From the NCBI GenBank assembly GCA_965221585.1, contig OZ244898.1, positions 1,426,001-1,490,000 on the forward strand: 64,000 nt of DNA, read 5' to 3'. The notes beneath the pieces were generated by a model. It did not search any database and had not been told where the DNA came from. It saw only the letters and a list, made by a program, of their open reading frames with translations. Of this stretch, positions 30,995 to 39,189 are shown one piece after another. Numbering within the stretch: the first letter of the stretch is position 1; each line of letters starts with the position of its first letter. The DNA comes from VXYK01 sp965221585. GTDB taxonomy: Bacteria; Actinomycetota; Acidimicrobiia; Acidimicrobiales; Aldehydirespiratoraceae. The position numbers were made by a program, and so were the translations under genes.

Positions 30995-32127
30995 CGCTGG
31001 CCCTGCGTCGACGCCGAGTCATATCGGAGCAGACGACCGTGCTGGACCGGATGATCGAGGTTCTCGGGGTCGGCGAGGGTTTCGCCAGCGAACTGGCGAG
31101 GGTTCATCTCTCGTACGGGGGCGGCTCCGGGCCTGGGACCGTGATCGCCAAGATCCCAACTTCAGTCAAGGACAACCGCAACGGGTCAGAGATGCTCGGC
31201 GTGTACGAGCGGGAACTGCGGGTCTACGAACAGATCCTCGGTGACATCGAGGTGCCGGCCCCGCGCCTCTACTACGGCGACATCACCCTCAATCCGGATG
31301 CACCCAGACAGGTTGAGCGGGTTCGTAGACTGGAGCGCCTGCCGATCGCACTGCTACGGCTGATCATGTGGTTCCTGATCCGTTTCGGTAGGGCCAAGAC
31401 CTTTCCCAGCATCCTGATAATCGAGGACCTGGCGCCCGCTGCGATCGGCGATCAGCTGCAGGGTTGCAGCCTGGACCGCGCCGGGGAGGCTCTCGAATCC
31501 GTGGCTCGGTTGCACGCGGCGACCTGGCAGGACCGTCTCCCCCCGGAGCGCCACTGGCTGGTTTCGGGTGCGATTGCACCTCGGGTGTTCCATGCGGGGT
31601 CTTTGAGCGCTCGACGGGGGTTCCTCAAGAACTACGGCCGTCACCTCAGCGACCACACCCGCGAGTTGTACGAGTCGACCCGCTCCGACAACGTCGAGCG
31701 AACGGTCCGGTTGCACCGAGACGTTCCCCAGTGCATGCTCCACGGTGATTTTCGACTCGACAACATGTTCTTCGCTCCCGACGGAGCATTCCGAGCGTTG
31801 ATCGACTGGCAGTTGTCGAGTTTCGGCCCTGGGGTGTTGGATATCGCCTACTTCATCTGCGGTTCGATCGACCCTGGGGTGTCCGAAGCTGAGATCGACG
31901 GGCTCCTGGGGAGATACCACGCCGCGCTGCTGGCGGGGGGCGTCACCGACTATCCGTTCGAGGATCTGAAGGCGCACTACGAGGACACTCTGGTGCTGCT
32001 GCTGGCCCGCATGGCCTCGGTCGATCTGCTTGATCTTGGAGAACAGGGCGGACGGGGCGCAGACTTGGTGTCAAAATGGATTCAACGGCTCGATGCCCGC
32101 ATGGGCCGGGTGAGTTCGGGAAGGTAG
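30943..32127 (+). CDS. Aminoglycoside phosphotransferase/choline-kinase-fold protein
   Basis: 394 residues. The Brenner motif CMLHGDFRLDNMF (HGD near 267-269, Asn near 274) and the metal site LIDWQLSSFGPG (Asp near 288) place it in the APH/EcKinase-like group, which phosphorylates small molecules. The N-lobe shows a glycine-rich SYGGGSGPGTVIAKIP loop with the ATP-binding Lys near 70. The long frame opens at 30805, but GTG 30943 starts the family-like sequence LPIPETLDEITADWLT. The substrate is unknown; close relatives occur next to CoA-ester genes in actinobacteria. menB follows after two bases. Confidence 0.75.
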   Translation: MALPIPETLDEITADWLTLALRRRRVISEQTTVLDRMIEVLGVGEGFASELARVHLSYGGGSGPGTVIAKIPTSVKDNRNGSEMLGVYERELRVYEQILGDIEVPAPRLYYGDITLNPDAPRQVERVRRLERLPIALLRLIMWFLIRFGRAKTFPSILIIEDLAPAAIGDQLQGCSLDRAGEALESVARLHAATWQDRLPPERHWLVSGAIAPRVFHAGSLSARRGFLKNYGRHLSDHTRELYESTRSDNVERTVRLHRDVPQCMLHGDFRLDNMFFAPDGAFRALIDWQLSSFGPGVLDIAYFICGSIDPGVSEAEIDGLLGRYHAALLAGGVTDYPFEDLKAHYEDTLVLLLARMASVDLLDLGEQGGRGADLVSKWIQRLDARMGRVSSGR

Positions 32128-32129
32128 CG

Positions 32130-33080
32130 ATGGCACCAGACAATCAGGCGGCAGACGAGCCACTGCCCGACAACGGATCGGTTTCGGAGATCTTCGATGC
32201 CGAGGCGTGGAAGCCGATTGCGGGCTTCGAGACCCTGACCGACGTCACCTATCACCGGGCGAAGGACCTCGGAACCGTGAGGGTCGCGTTCGACCGGCCC
32301 GAAGTGCGCAACGCCTTTCGGCCTCACACCGTTGACGAGTTGTACAGGTGCCTGGATCATGCCCGGATGTCCTCCGATGTCGGCTGTGTATTGCTGACCG
32401 GCAACGGCCCGTCGCCCAAGGACGGTGGCTGGGCATTCTGTTCGGGAGGCGACCAGCGCATCCGCGGCAAATCCGGGTACCAGTACGCCACAGGTTCCAC
32501 GGCGGACACAGTCGATGCATCCCGGGCGGGGCGGCTGCACATCCTCGAGGTGCAGCGGCTGATCCGAACCATGCCGAAGATAGTGATCGCGGTCGTGTCC
32601 GGATGGGCGGTTGGCGGAGGGCACAGCCTGCACGTCACAGCGGACCTGACTATCGCCAGCGAAGAGTTCGCTGTCTTCAAGCAGACCGACACCGACGTGG
32701 CCAGCTTCGACGGAGGCTTCGGTTCCGCATATCTGGCTCGCCAGATCGGCCAGAAACGAGCTCGTGAGATCTTCTTTCTTGGACGCGACTATTCGGCCCA
32801 GCAGGCCTTCGAGATGGGGATGGTAAACGCGGTCGTTCCCCACCAGCGCCTGGAGACGGTGGCGCTCGAGTGGGCTGCGGAGATCAACGCCAAGAGCCCG
32901 ACGGCCCAACGAATGGCCAAGTTCGCCATGAACCTGATCGACGATGGACTCATCGGTCAACAGGTGTTCGCCGGCGAGGCGACCAGACTCGCCTATATGA
33001 CTGATGAGGCCGCCGAGGGTCGGGACGCTTTCTTGGAGAAACGAGCCCCCGACTGGTCCAGCTTTCCCTGGTATTTCTGA
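32130..33080 (+). CDS. menB: 1,4-dihydroxy-2-naphthoyl-CoA synthase
   Basis: Crotonase-fold enzyme of menaquinone synthesis that closes the naphthoquinone ring of o-succinylbenzoyl-CoA. FCSGGDQRIRG at 103-113, the FDGGFGSAYLARQIGQ block near 200, FFLGRDYSAQQA, and the C-terminal KRAPDWSSFPWYF are MenB hallmarks that separate it from generic enoyl-CoA hydratases. 316 residues. The GTG/ATG region upstream is read through from the kinase gene; ATG 32130 follows that gene's stop by two bases. Other men genes are absent here. The MenJ-like reductase at 34879 may modify the same quinone. Confidence 0.88.
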   Translation: MAPDNQAADEPLPDNGSVSEIFDAEAWKPIAGFETLTDVTYHRAKDLGTVRVAFDRPEVRNAFRPHTVDELYRCLDHARMSSDVGCVLLTGNGPSPKDGGWAFCSGGDQRIRGKSGYQYATGSTADTVDASRAGRLHILEVQRLIRTMPKIVIAVVSGWAVGGGHSLHVTADLTIASEEFAVFKQTDTDVASFDGGFGSAYLARQIGQKRAREIFFLGRDYSAQQAFEMGMVNAVVPHQRLETVALEWAAEINAKSPTAQRMAKFAMNLIDDGLIGQQVFAGEATRLAYMTDEAAEGRDAFLEKRAPDWSSFPWYF

Positions 33081-33081
33081 G

Positions 33082-33753
33082 TCAGAGATCCGGGATTGCC
33101 CAGTCGACCGGTTCCCGACCCGCTTCGACGAGCGCCGAGTTGGCTCTGCTGAACGGCCTTGTTCCAAAGAATCCGTTGTGTGCCGAGAGCGGCGATGGAT
33201 GGACAGACTCGATAATGAAGTGCTTGCCGGTGTCGATCAGGGCGCGCTTGCGTCGGGCTGCGGCACCCCAGAGGATGAACACGACTCGCTGGTCCTTGGC
33301 GTTCACACAGCGAATGACCTCGTCGGTGAACGTCTCCCAACCGTGACCCTGGTGGCTTGCGGCTCGACGGGCCCGCACGGTGAGCGTGGTGTTCAGCAGC
33401 AGCACTCCGTTGCGGGCCCAGGTCTCGAGATCCCCGTGGTTCGGGCGCTTGATCCCGAGATCCTGTTCCAGTTCAGCGAAGATGTTGACCAGTGACGGCG
33501 GTGGCTCCACGCCGTGGCGGACCGAGAAACAGAGGCCGTGGGCTTGACGCGGACCGTGGTAGGGGTCCTGGCCGAGTATTAGGACCTTCACCTCGGCCAA
33601 GGGAGTCAGGTGAAGCGCGGCGAACACTTCTTCGTGAGGCGGATAGACGTCGCCGGCCATCCGCTCGGAGCGCACGAAGGCCATGAGTTCACGCCAGTAG
33701 GGTTTGTCGAACTCTTTGCGGAGTACCGGATTCCAGTCTGTGGTGGGTGCCAT
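33082..33753 (-). CDS. ung: Uracil-DNA glycosylase, family 1
   Basis: Removes uracil from DNA. The catalytic water-activating loop GQDPYHG carries Asp63, and the HPSPLSAHNGFFG loop near 186 carries the catalytic His and the intercalating segment. 223 residues, normal length. Converges on menB with one base between stops. Confidence 0.95.
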   Translation of the reverse strand: MAPTTDWNPVLRKEFDKPYWRELMAFVRSERMAGDVYPPHEEVFAALHLTPLAEVKVLILGQDPYHGPRQAHGLCFSVRHGVEPPPSLVNIFAELEQDLGIKRPNHGDLETWARNGVLLLNTTLTVRARRAASHQGHGWETFTDEVIRCVNAKDQRVVFILWGAAARRKRALIDTGKHFIIESVHPSPLSAHNGFFGTRPFSRANSALVEAGREPVDWAIPDL

Positions 33754-33779
33754 GCCCGGTAGCCGCCGGTCGCCGCGAC

Positions 33780-34748
33780 TCAGTAGGGCCGGGTACCGAT
33801 GACCGAGGCGCGCTCCATCACCCGGATGTCGGGGTAGTAGTCACTCGATGCGTAGTGCTGCACCGCGGCATTGTCCCAGAACACGACCGTGTCGGGCTCC
33901 CAGCTCAGCCGGAACTGATACTCGACTGTGTTGGCCTGGTTCGACAGGTGCTTGATCAACTCGACGCTCTCGACCTCTTCGAGACCTTCGATGTGGGACG
34001 TGAAGTAGGTGTTGACGAAGATCAACTTGCGTCCGGTCACCGGATGTGTGCGAACGACTGGATGGCGTACCAGCGGATAGCGCTCGCGCATCTCCTGCTG
34101 CTTGCCTTCCGGCACCTGGGCGGCGAAGGCGAGCATGTAGTCGTGGATTGCGTAGAGGCCGTCGATCCGCTCCTTGGTCTCGTCGTCGAGGCCGTCGTAG
34201 GCCGCTGCCATGTCGCAGAAGAGGGTGTCGCCCCCGGTGGGTGGGACTTCGATTGCGTGCAGGATCGCGCCCATGGAAGGGATCTCCCGCCAGGTCACGT
34301 CATGATGCCAACCGTTCTCGAACCCCCCTGTGTCGGCCCCTTTGGCGAACCGCACCAGTTCGGGGTGCTCCTCGTTGCCGGTGATGAAGGGATGGATCTC
34401 GAGGTCCCCGAAGCGGCGGGCAAAGGCCACATGCTGCGCCGAGGTGAGAGGCTGGTCGCGAAAGTAGACGACCTTGTAGTCGGCAAGCGCAGCCGCGATC
34501 TCGGCGATGGTCGAATCCGGCAGGTCAGAGCAGATATCGACAGCGCGGATCTCGGCTCCGAGGGTGACGCCGCGCGGTATCACCTCGATCTCGTTGAACT
34601 GCGGACTGGCGAGACGTTGGCGTTCCGGTGCCAGGTGCAGCAACGGCCCGAGCGTCACGTCGAAACGGTCGATGTGGACTCTTCCCGGTGCGACGTTGCC
34701 GGCAGGATCGCTGGTTCCAGGTTCGACATCTACTTCGGTAACGGCCAT
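33780..34748 (-). CDS. TauD/TfdA-type Fe(II)/2-oxoglutarate dioxygenase
   Basis: Hydroxylates a small acid, often releasing sulfite or another group, using O2 and 2-oxoglutarate. The iron triad is His148-x-Asp150 (GWHHD) and His298 (AAVQHYA). Arg309 or Arg313 should hold 2-oxoglutarate, and Thr175 in GGDTLF matches the family. 322 residues; cytoplasmic. ATG 34748 has AAGGA seven bases upstream. Actual substrate (taurine, alkylsulfate, aryloxy acid or other) cannot be read. Divergent from the MenJ-like gene. Confidence 0.88.
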   Translation of the reverse strand: MAVTEVDVEPGTSDPAGNVAPGRVHIDRFDVTLGPLLHLAPERQRLASPQFNEIEVIPRGVTLGAEIRAVDICSDLPDSTIAEIAAALADYKVVYFRDQPLTSAQHVAFARRFGDLEIHPFITGNEEHPELVRFAKGADTGGFENGWHHDVTWREIPSMGAILHAIEVPPTGGDTLFCDMAAAYDGLDDETKERIDGLYAIHDYMLAFAAQVPEGKQQEMRERYPLVRHPVVRTHPVTGRKLIFVNTYFTSHIEGLEEVESVELIKHLSNQANTVEYQFRLSWEPDTVVFWDNAAVQHYASSDYYPDIRVMERASVIGTRPY

Positions 34749-34866
34749 TTCGGATCCTTGCTGCTTGTTTGCCGATTGTGAGTCTAGCTGTAGTGGACAT
34801 AGAGGCTAAATCTGCGTGTTCAGCTACATCCAGTGTGGCCCCGCTCGCAGATTTCGGTAGCAGCGG

Positions 34867-34872
34867 TAGCGT
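34867..34872 (+). promoter_or_regulatory. -10 box of leaderless promoter for the reductase at 34879
   Basis: TAGCGT, six bases, then GTG 34879. Confidence 0.55.
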
Positions 34873-34878
34873 CGGGGC

Positions 34879-36105
34879 GTGGGCAACAAGAAACGTGACG
34901 TGGTTGTCATCGGCGCTGGACCGGCCGGCGCTGCCGCGGCGATACAGGCCGCGAGGGGCGGTGCTGAAGTAACGGTCTTCGAGAAGGCATCGGCGGGCCG
35001 CGACAAGGTGTGCGGCGATGGACTGACCCCGCGGGCGGTGCACGCCCTTGAGCAACTGGACATCGACATGAGCGACGCCCATCGAATCGACGGCCTGAGG
35101 ATGATCGCCAACAAGACCCGTCGCGAACTGCCGTGGCCCGACAATGGGTCGTTCGCCCCCCATGGCGCGGTCTGGCCTCGTCGGCTCCTCGATGCGCACC
35201 TGATGTCCGCGGCCGCAGACGCAGGCGCCGAGATCATCTGGAACACCGAGGCCACACCGATCCTCGAAGAGGACGGACGTGTCCTCGGAGTGACTGCCGG
35301 TTCCGACACATGGCGAGCCGGGCTCACCGTGGTTGCGACCGGCGCACCGGGCAACGTCGCGCGGATGCTCGGCGCCGGTCGGGTCGAGAACGAACCGCAC
35401 GGACTGGCCATCCGAAGTTATGCAGCCTCGCCGCGTCACGGCGAACGGCATCTCGAGGCCTGTCTCACGCTGCGCGATCCGGATGGCACAGCGATACCCG
35501 GCTACGGGTGGATGTTCCCGGCAGGTGACGGGACGGTCAACATCGGTGTGGGTGCCCTGTCGACGATGAAGGGTTACCGGAAGCTCAACCTGAACCACCT
35601 GATCGACTCCTACCGGGATCTGATCCGCGAGGAGTGGGAACTCGGCGACTACTTGGAGCGACCGAGGGCCTGGCGGTTGCCGATGAGCGCGCAGCGGCGC
35701 CACGGTGTCGGTTGGGTGGCGATCGGTGATGCCGCGGGCCTCATCAATCCGATGAACGGGGAGGGCATCGACTACGGGCTCGAGTCGGGGACCCTCGCGG
35801 CGGATCTGTTCCTGGCCGACCCCGGCGGAGCTCCGGAAAGTTATGACCGGCTTATCGGTGAACGTTTCGACGCCTTCTTGCGAACGGGCCGGCGGTTCAG
35901 CTTCTTGATAGGCCATCCCCTGATTCTGCGTTCAGGTCTGCGTTTGGCTGTAGGGACCGAGGCCATCGCCAACATCACTCTCCAGGTGATGGGGAACCTC
36001 CTCGACGCCGACGCACCGGGTGCCGCAGGCAGAGTGCTGCGTATTGCTGATCGAGGCCTGGCTCTTGCCGATCCCCTGCTTCGCAAAACCCGCGCCCCCG
36101 CCTGA
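34879..36105 (+). CDS. Geranylgeranyl reductase family flavoprotein, MenJ-like
   Basis: 408-residue FAD enzyme. VVVIGAGPAGAAAA (8-21) binds FAD. CGDGLTPRAV at 45-54 and the second FAD motif GDAAGLINPMNGEGIDYGL near 285 are diagnostic of the geranylgeranyl reductase family. Actinobacterial members such as MenJ saturate an isoprene unit of menaquinone; others act on lipids or chlorophyll precursors. Given menB nearby, quinone modification is the best guess. GTG start six bases after a -10 box. Confidence 0.85.
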   Translation: MGNKKRDVVVIGAGPAGAAAAIQAARGGAEVTVFEKASAGRDKVCGDGLTPRAVHALEQLDIDMSDAHRIDGLRMIANKTRRELPWPDNGSFAPHGAVWPRRLLDAHLMSAAADAGAEIIWNTEATPILEEDGRVLGVTAGSDTWRAGLTVVATGAPGNVARMLGAGRVENEPHGLAIRSYAASPRHGERHLEACLTLRDPDGTAIPGYGWMFPAGDGTVNIGVGALSTMKGYRKLNLNHLIDSYRDLIREEWELGDYLERPRAWRLPMSAQRRHGVGWVAIGDAAGLINPMNGEGIDYGLESGTLAADLFLADPGGAPESYDRLIGERFDAFLRTGRRFSFLIGHPLILRSGLRLAVGTEAIANITLQVMGNLLDADAPGAAGRVLRIADRGLALADPLLRKTRAPA

Positions 36106-36156
36106 GTTTCAGGCCGCACCCGGCGCTCGACTACGCGGCTCCGGCTACGCCCGGCG

Positions 36157-36162
36157 TAAACT
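36157..36162 (+). promoter_or_regulatory. -10 box of leaderless promoter for the amidohydrolase at 36170
   Basis: TAAACT, seven bases, then ATG 36170. Confidence 0.5.
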
Positions 36163-36169
36163 ACGCCAC

Positions 36170-37396
36170 ATGAGCGATGCCACGCCCGCTGAAGAAGACC
36201 TGCCTCTCATCATCTCTGTCGATGATCACGTGATGGAGCCGAAGGACCTCTGGCAGCAGCAGCTTCCGGCGAGCGTGAGGGATCGTGGCCCAAGGGTTGT
36301 GCAGGAGCGGATCCGCCTCAAGTTCGAGGGCGGTCACTACGGCTTTGAACGCAACGACCCGGACGGGCAGATGTGCGACGTGTGGCTCTATGAGGACAGT
36401 GTCACCCCAACCGGCTTTCTTCATGGGCCTGCAGGTGTACCCCGCGAGGAGCAGCGCAATGTGGCCGCCGTCTACGAAGACTTGCGTCCCGGCACCTACC
36501 GACAGGCCGACCGGCTCTCGGATATGGACCTGAACCATGTGGAAGCGGCCATCAACTACCCCAACATCTTCCCCCGTTTCTGCGGACAGGGATTCTTGGA
36601 ACGCGAGGACAAGGAGCTCGCCTTCGAATGTCTCAAGATCTACAACGATTGGATCATCGATGACTGGGGCGGCGGTGCCGGCCGGGGCCGCCTGATTCCC
36701 CTGACCCTGGTTCCGTTGTGGGATCCGCAGATGTGCGCGGAGGAGGTACGACGCTGTGCTGCCAAGGGGAGCTACGCGATCGCGTTCTCGGAGAACCCTT
36801 CCAAGCTGGGCTGCGCAACCATGTACAGCGGCCAGTGGGACGTCCTGTGGCAGGCATGCGAGGAGACCGATACCACGGTGTCGATGCATATCGGCTCCTC
36901 ATCGTCCATGCCGGCGACATCACCGGACGCTCCTTTGGCGACCTCCATGTCTCTGTACGCCCAGAACGCCGAAGGCTCGATGGTCGATTGGGTATTCTCG
37001 GGGACCCTCGAGCGTTTCAAGAAGATCAAGATCGCCTACGCTGAGAGCCAGGTGGGATGGATGCCGTTCCAGATGGAGCGGATGGACTCGGTGTTCAAAG
37101 AAGGTCGTGGCGGTGTCGGCGGAGAGGGACCGCTGCCTAGCGAGATAGTCAAGGGCCGGGTGTTCGGCTGCATTTTCGACGATCTGGTCGGTCTCAAGCA
37201 GCGTGACGACGTCGGTATCGACCAGATCCTGTTTGAAACCGACTATCCGCATTCCGACGGCACGTTCCCGCATTCCCGCAAAGTGGCGCACAGCATGTTC
37301 GCGGCTACCGGAATGAACGCCGAGGAGTGCTACAAGGTGATTCGCGGCAACGCCATCAATGCTTACGGACTCCAACGCTTCGGGATCACCGAATAG
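36170..37396 (+). CDS. Amidohydrolase 2 family metal-dependent hydrolase
   Basis: 408 residues, TIM-barrel hydrolase or decarboxylase of the PF04909 group. The first metal pair is in SVDDHVMEP (Asp18, His20), the barrel His is in MHIGSSSS, and the catalytic Asp is in FETDYPHSDGTFPHS. Similar actinobacterial enzymes are annotated from ring-cleavage or steroid loci, but the reaction here is unknown. The frame opens at 36020 inside the reductase gene; ATG 36170, set by a leaderless box, starts the conserved sequence. A paralogue with nearly identical motifs lies at 47444. Confidence 0.85.
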   Translation: MSDATPAEEDLPLIISVDDHVMEPKDLWQQQLPASVRDRGPRVVQERIRLKFEGGHYGFERNDPDGQMCDVWLYEDSVTPTGFLHGPAGVPREEQRNVAAVYEDLRPGTYRQADRLSDMDLNHVEAAINYPNIFPRFCGQGFLEREDKELAFECLKIYNDWIIDDWGGGAGRGRLIPLTLVPLWDPQMCAEEVRRCAAKGSYAIAFSENPSKLGCATMYSGQWDVLWQACEETDTTVSMHIGSSSSMPATSPDAPLATSMSLYAQNAEGSMVDWVFSGTLERFKKIKIAYAESQVGWMPFQMERMDSVFKEGRGGVGGEGPLPSEIVKGRVFGCIFDDLVGLKQRDDVGIDQILFETDYPHSDGTFPHSRKVAHSMFAATGMNAEECYKVIRGNAINAYGLQRFGITE

Positions 37397-37405
37397 CGGT
37401 CGACA

Positions 37406-38527
37406 CTAGGCCAACCCGAGAGCTGAGCGCGGATCGGTGTATTCGAGTTCCTGGGCTTCGGCTACATGCTGCTCTGTCAGCAGTCCTCGGTGGACGTTCA
37501 AACCGTTGCGGAGGTGTTCGTCGTCGGCCAGCGCGCGTTCGAGTCCCTTGTCAGCCAACGCCAGCGTGAAGGGCAGTGTGGCGTTGTTGAGAGCGTAGGT
37601 TGACGTCTGGGGAACGGCCCCGGGCATGTTGGCAACGCAGTAGTGGACCACATCGTCGACTATGTAGGTCGGGTCGGTATGGGTGGTCGGCCGCGAGGTT
37701 GCGAAGCAACCGCCCTGGTCGATGGCAACATCTACGAGCACGGAGCCGGGCTTCATTCGCTTGACCAGATGAGGCCCCACCAGTTTCGGCGCGGTTGCTC
37801 CCTTGACGAGCACGGCTCCGATCACGAGATCAGCGGCCAGCACCTGCTCTTCAAGGGAACTGCCTGTCGAGTAGAGGGTGACCAGAGCGGAGCCGAAGCG
37901 GCGGGACAGCCGATTGAGGACTTCCAGGTTGCGGTCTAGAACCGTGACTTGGGAACCCATTCCGATTGCCATTTCGATGGCGTTCTCACCCACCACTCCC
38001 CCGCCGAGAACGAGCGTCCGCGCCGGTGCGACCCCGGGGACGCCTCCAAGCAGGCGACCCGAGCCACCGTTGGGGGCTTCGAGGCATCGGGCGCCTGCTT
38101 GGATGGACATGCGGCCGGCGACCTGCGACATGGGTGCCAACAGGGGTAGCCCGCCGTGTGTGTCCGTGACGGTCTCATAGGCGATACAGGAGGCGCCGCT
38201 GGCCAGGAGTTCTTCGGTTTGTGGCGGGTCCGGGGCGAGATGGAGGTAGGTGAACAGCACCTGACCGGCGCTCAGCATGGTCCGTTCGCTTGCTTGAGGT
38301 TCTTTGACCTTGACGATCAACTCTGATTCGGTGAACACCGTCTCGGCATCGGGGGCAATCCGTGCTCCAGACGCGGTGTAGTCGGCATCGGAGGCTCCTA
38401 TGCCAGTTCCAGCGCCGGATTGAACCAGTACCTTGTGACCGCGCATGGTGAGTTCCCGCGCGCTTGTGGGGGTGAGCCCTACCCGGCGTTCTGCGACTTT
38501 GATTTCTGTGGGCACTCCGACAATCAT
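37406..38527 (-). CDS. ald: Alanine dehydrogenase
   Basis: Reversible NAD-linked deamination of L-alanine to pyruvate and ammonia. 373 residues. Arg15, Lys75 and His96 fall at the same positions as in the Mycobacterium tuberculosis enzyme. LVLGGGVVGENAIEMA is the NAD fold, and VDVAIDQGGCF is the later signature. ATG 38527 has GAGGTG a few bases upstream and is preferred to the in-frame start at 38539. Divergent from an AldR-type regulator, the arrangement known in mycobacteria, so alanine-dependent control is likely. Confidence 0.95.
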   Translation of the reverse strand: MIVGVPTEIKVAERRVGLTPTSARELTMRGHKVLVQSGAGTGIGASDADYTASGARIAPDAETVFTESELIVKVKEPQASERTMLSAGQVLFTYLHLAPDPPQTEELLASGASCIAYETVTDTHGGLPLLAPMSQVAGRMSIQAGARCLEAPNGGSGRLLGGVPGVAPARTLVLGGGVVGENAIEMAIGMGSQVTVLDRNLEVLNRLSRRFGSALVTLYSTGSSLEEQVLAADLVIGAVLVKGATAPKLVGPHLVKRMKPGSVLVDVAIDQGGCFATSRPTTHTDPTYIVDDVVHYCVANMPGAVPQTSTYALNNATLPFTLALADKGLERALADDEHLRNGLNVHRGLLTEQHVAEAQELEYTDPRSALGLA

Positions 38528-38668
38528 TTGCCACCTCATCAGGGTTCTATTTGCAGAATACGCTTAGGTATGGAGAATGTGTATGCGTTTTAGGCGGACA
38601 CTTAGGGAGTTGGCGCAAGATACTGTTGTCAATTGGATATTCTTGAGAAGATTATTCAAGGGGAAGTC
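38528..38668. promoter_or_regulatory. Divergent control region between ald and its Lrp-type regulator
   Basis: A 141-base spacer that is visibly more A+T-rich than its surroundings. It includes imperfect inverted AATACGC/GCGTTTT elements (about 38551-38592). In mycobacteria AldR binds several sites in the matching spacer; the exact sites here cannot be assigned by eye. Confidence 0.5.
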
Positions 38669-39142
38669 ATGAGGGACGAACTGGACGAGACTGATCGGGA
38701 GATCTTGGAGATCCTCCAACTTGATGCCCGTATCACCAATGCAGCCTTGGCAGAACGAGTCCACCTGTCGCCGTCAGCCTGTTTGCGGCGAGTTCGTCGG
38801 CTCGAGGAGGCCGGTGTGTTGACCGGGTATGTCGCGGTCCTTGACCGCAAGTTGATCGGACGCGGGACCTCTGTCTTTGTGGAGATCGCCCTGACCAGCC
38901 AGCAAGAAGATCATCTTGACGCCTTTGAAGATGCCGTGGTCGAGGTCGCGGAGATACTCAGCTGCCACCTGATGGCAGGCGACAGCGACTATCTCCTGCA
39001 TGTGGCTGCGGCCGACGTTGCCGACTACGAACGTATCCACAAGACCTACTTGTCCCGACTCCCCCATGTCGCGCAACTGCGTTCCAGCTTCGCGCTGCGC
39101 ACCGTCTGCGACCGCAAGGCCCACCGCTTCGCCGCTCCGTAA
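38669..39142 (+). CDS. aldR: Lrp/AsnC family regulator, AldR-like
   Basis: 157 residues. An N-terminal winged helix-turn-helix (about 5-60, ILEILQLDARITNAALAERV) is followed by a RAM ligand-binding domain. Relatives bind amino acids such as alanine and switch oligomer state to control ald. The frame extends to 38633, but AGGGGAAG lies just before ATG 38669 and the alignment starts at MRDELDETDREIL. The divergent position from ald is the main reason for the AldR assignment. Confidence 0.85.
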   Translation: MRDELDETDREILEILQLDARITNAALAERVHLSPSACLRRVRRLEEAGVLTGYVAVLDRKLIGRGTSVFVEIALTSQQEDHLDAFEDAVVEVAEILSCHLMAGDSDYLLHVAAADVADYERIHKTYLSRLPHVAQLRSSFALRTVCDRKAHRFAAP

Positions 39143-39151
39143 CCCGTTCTC

Positions 39152-39185
39152 CCAACCAGTTCTCCCCAACCCAGAACGTGGTCGG
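39152..39185. terminator. Hairpin between convergent aldR and molybdoenzyme genes
   Basis: CCaACCAGTTCT pairs with AGAACgTGGTcGG around a nine-base loop: eleven base pairs with one mismatch and one bulge. It lies between two converging stops, so it may serve both directions. No U-run is present. Confidence 0.4.
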
Positions 39186-39189
39186 TCGG

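Noticed and set aside
33747..34781. 344-codon plus-strand open frame over the TauD-type gene
   Set aside because: Antisense to a dioxygenase with all iron ligands present.
34780..34850. TAGCTG ... CAGCTA inverted repeat between the dioxygenase and reductase genes
   Set aside because: Six-base arms more than 30 bases apart; likely chance.
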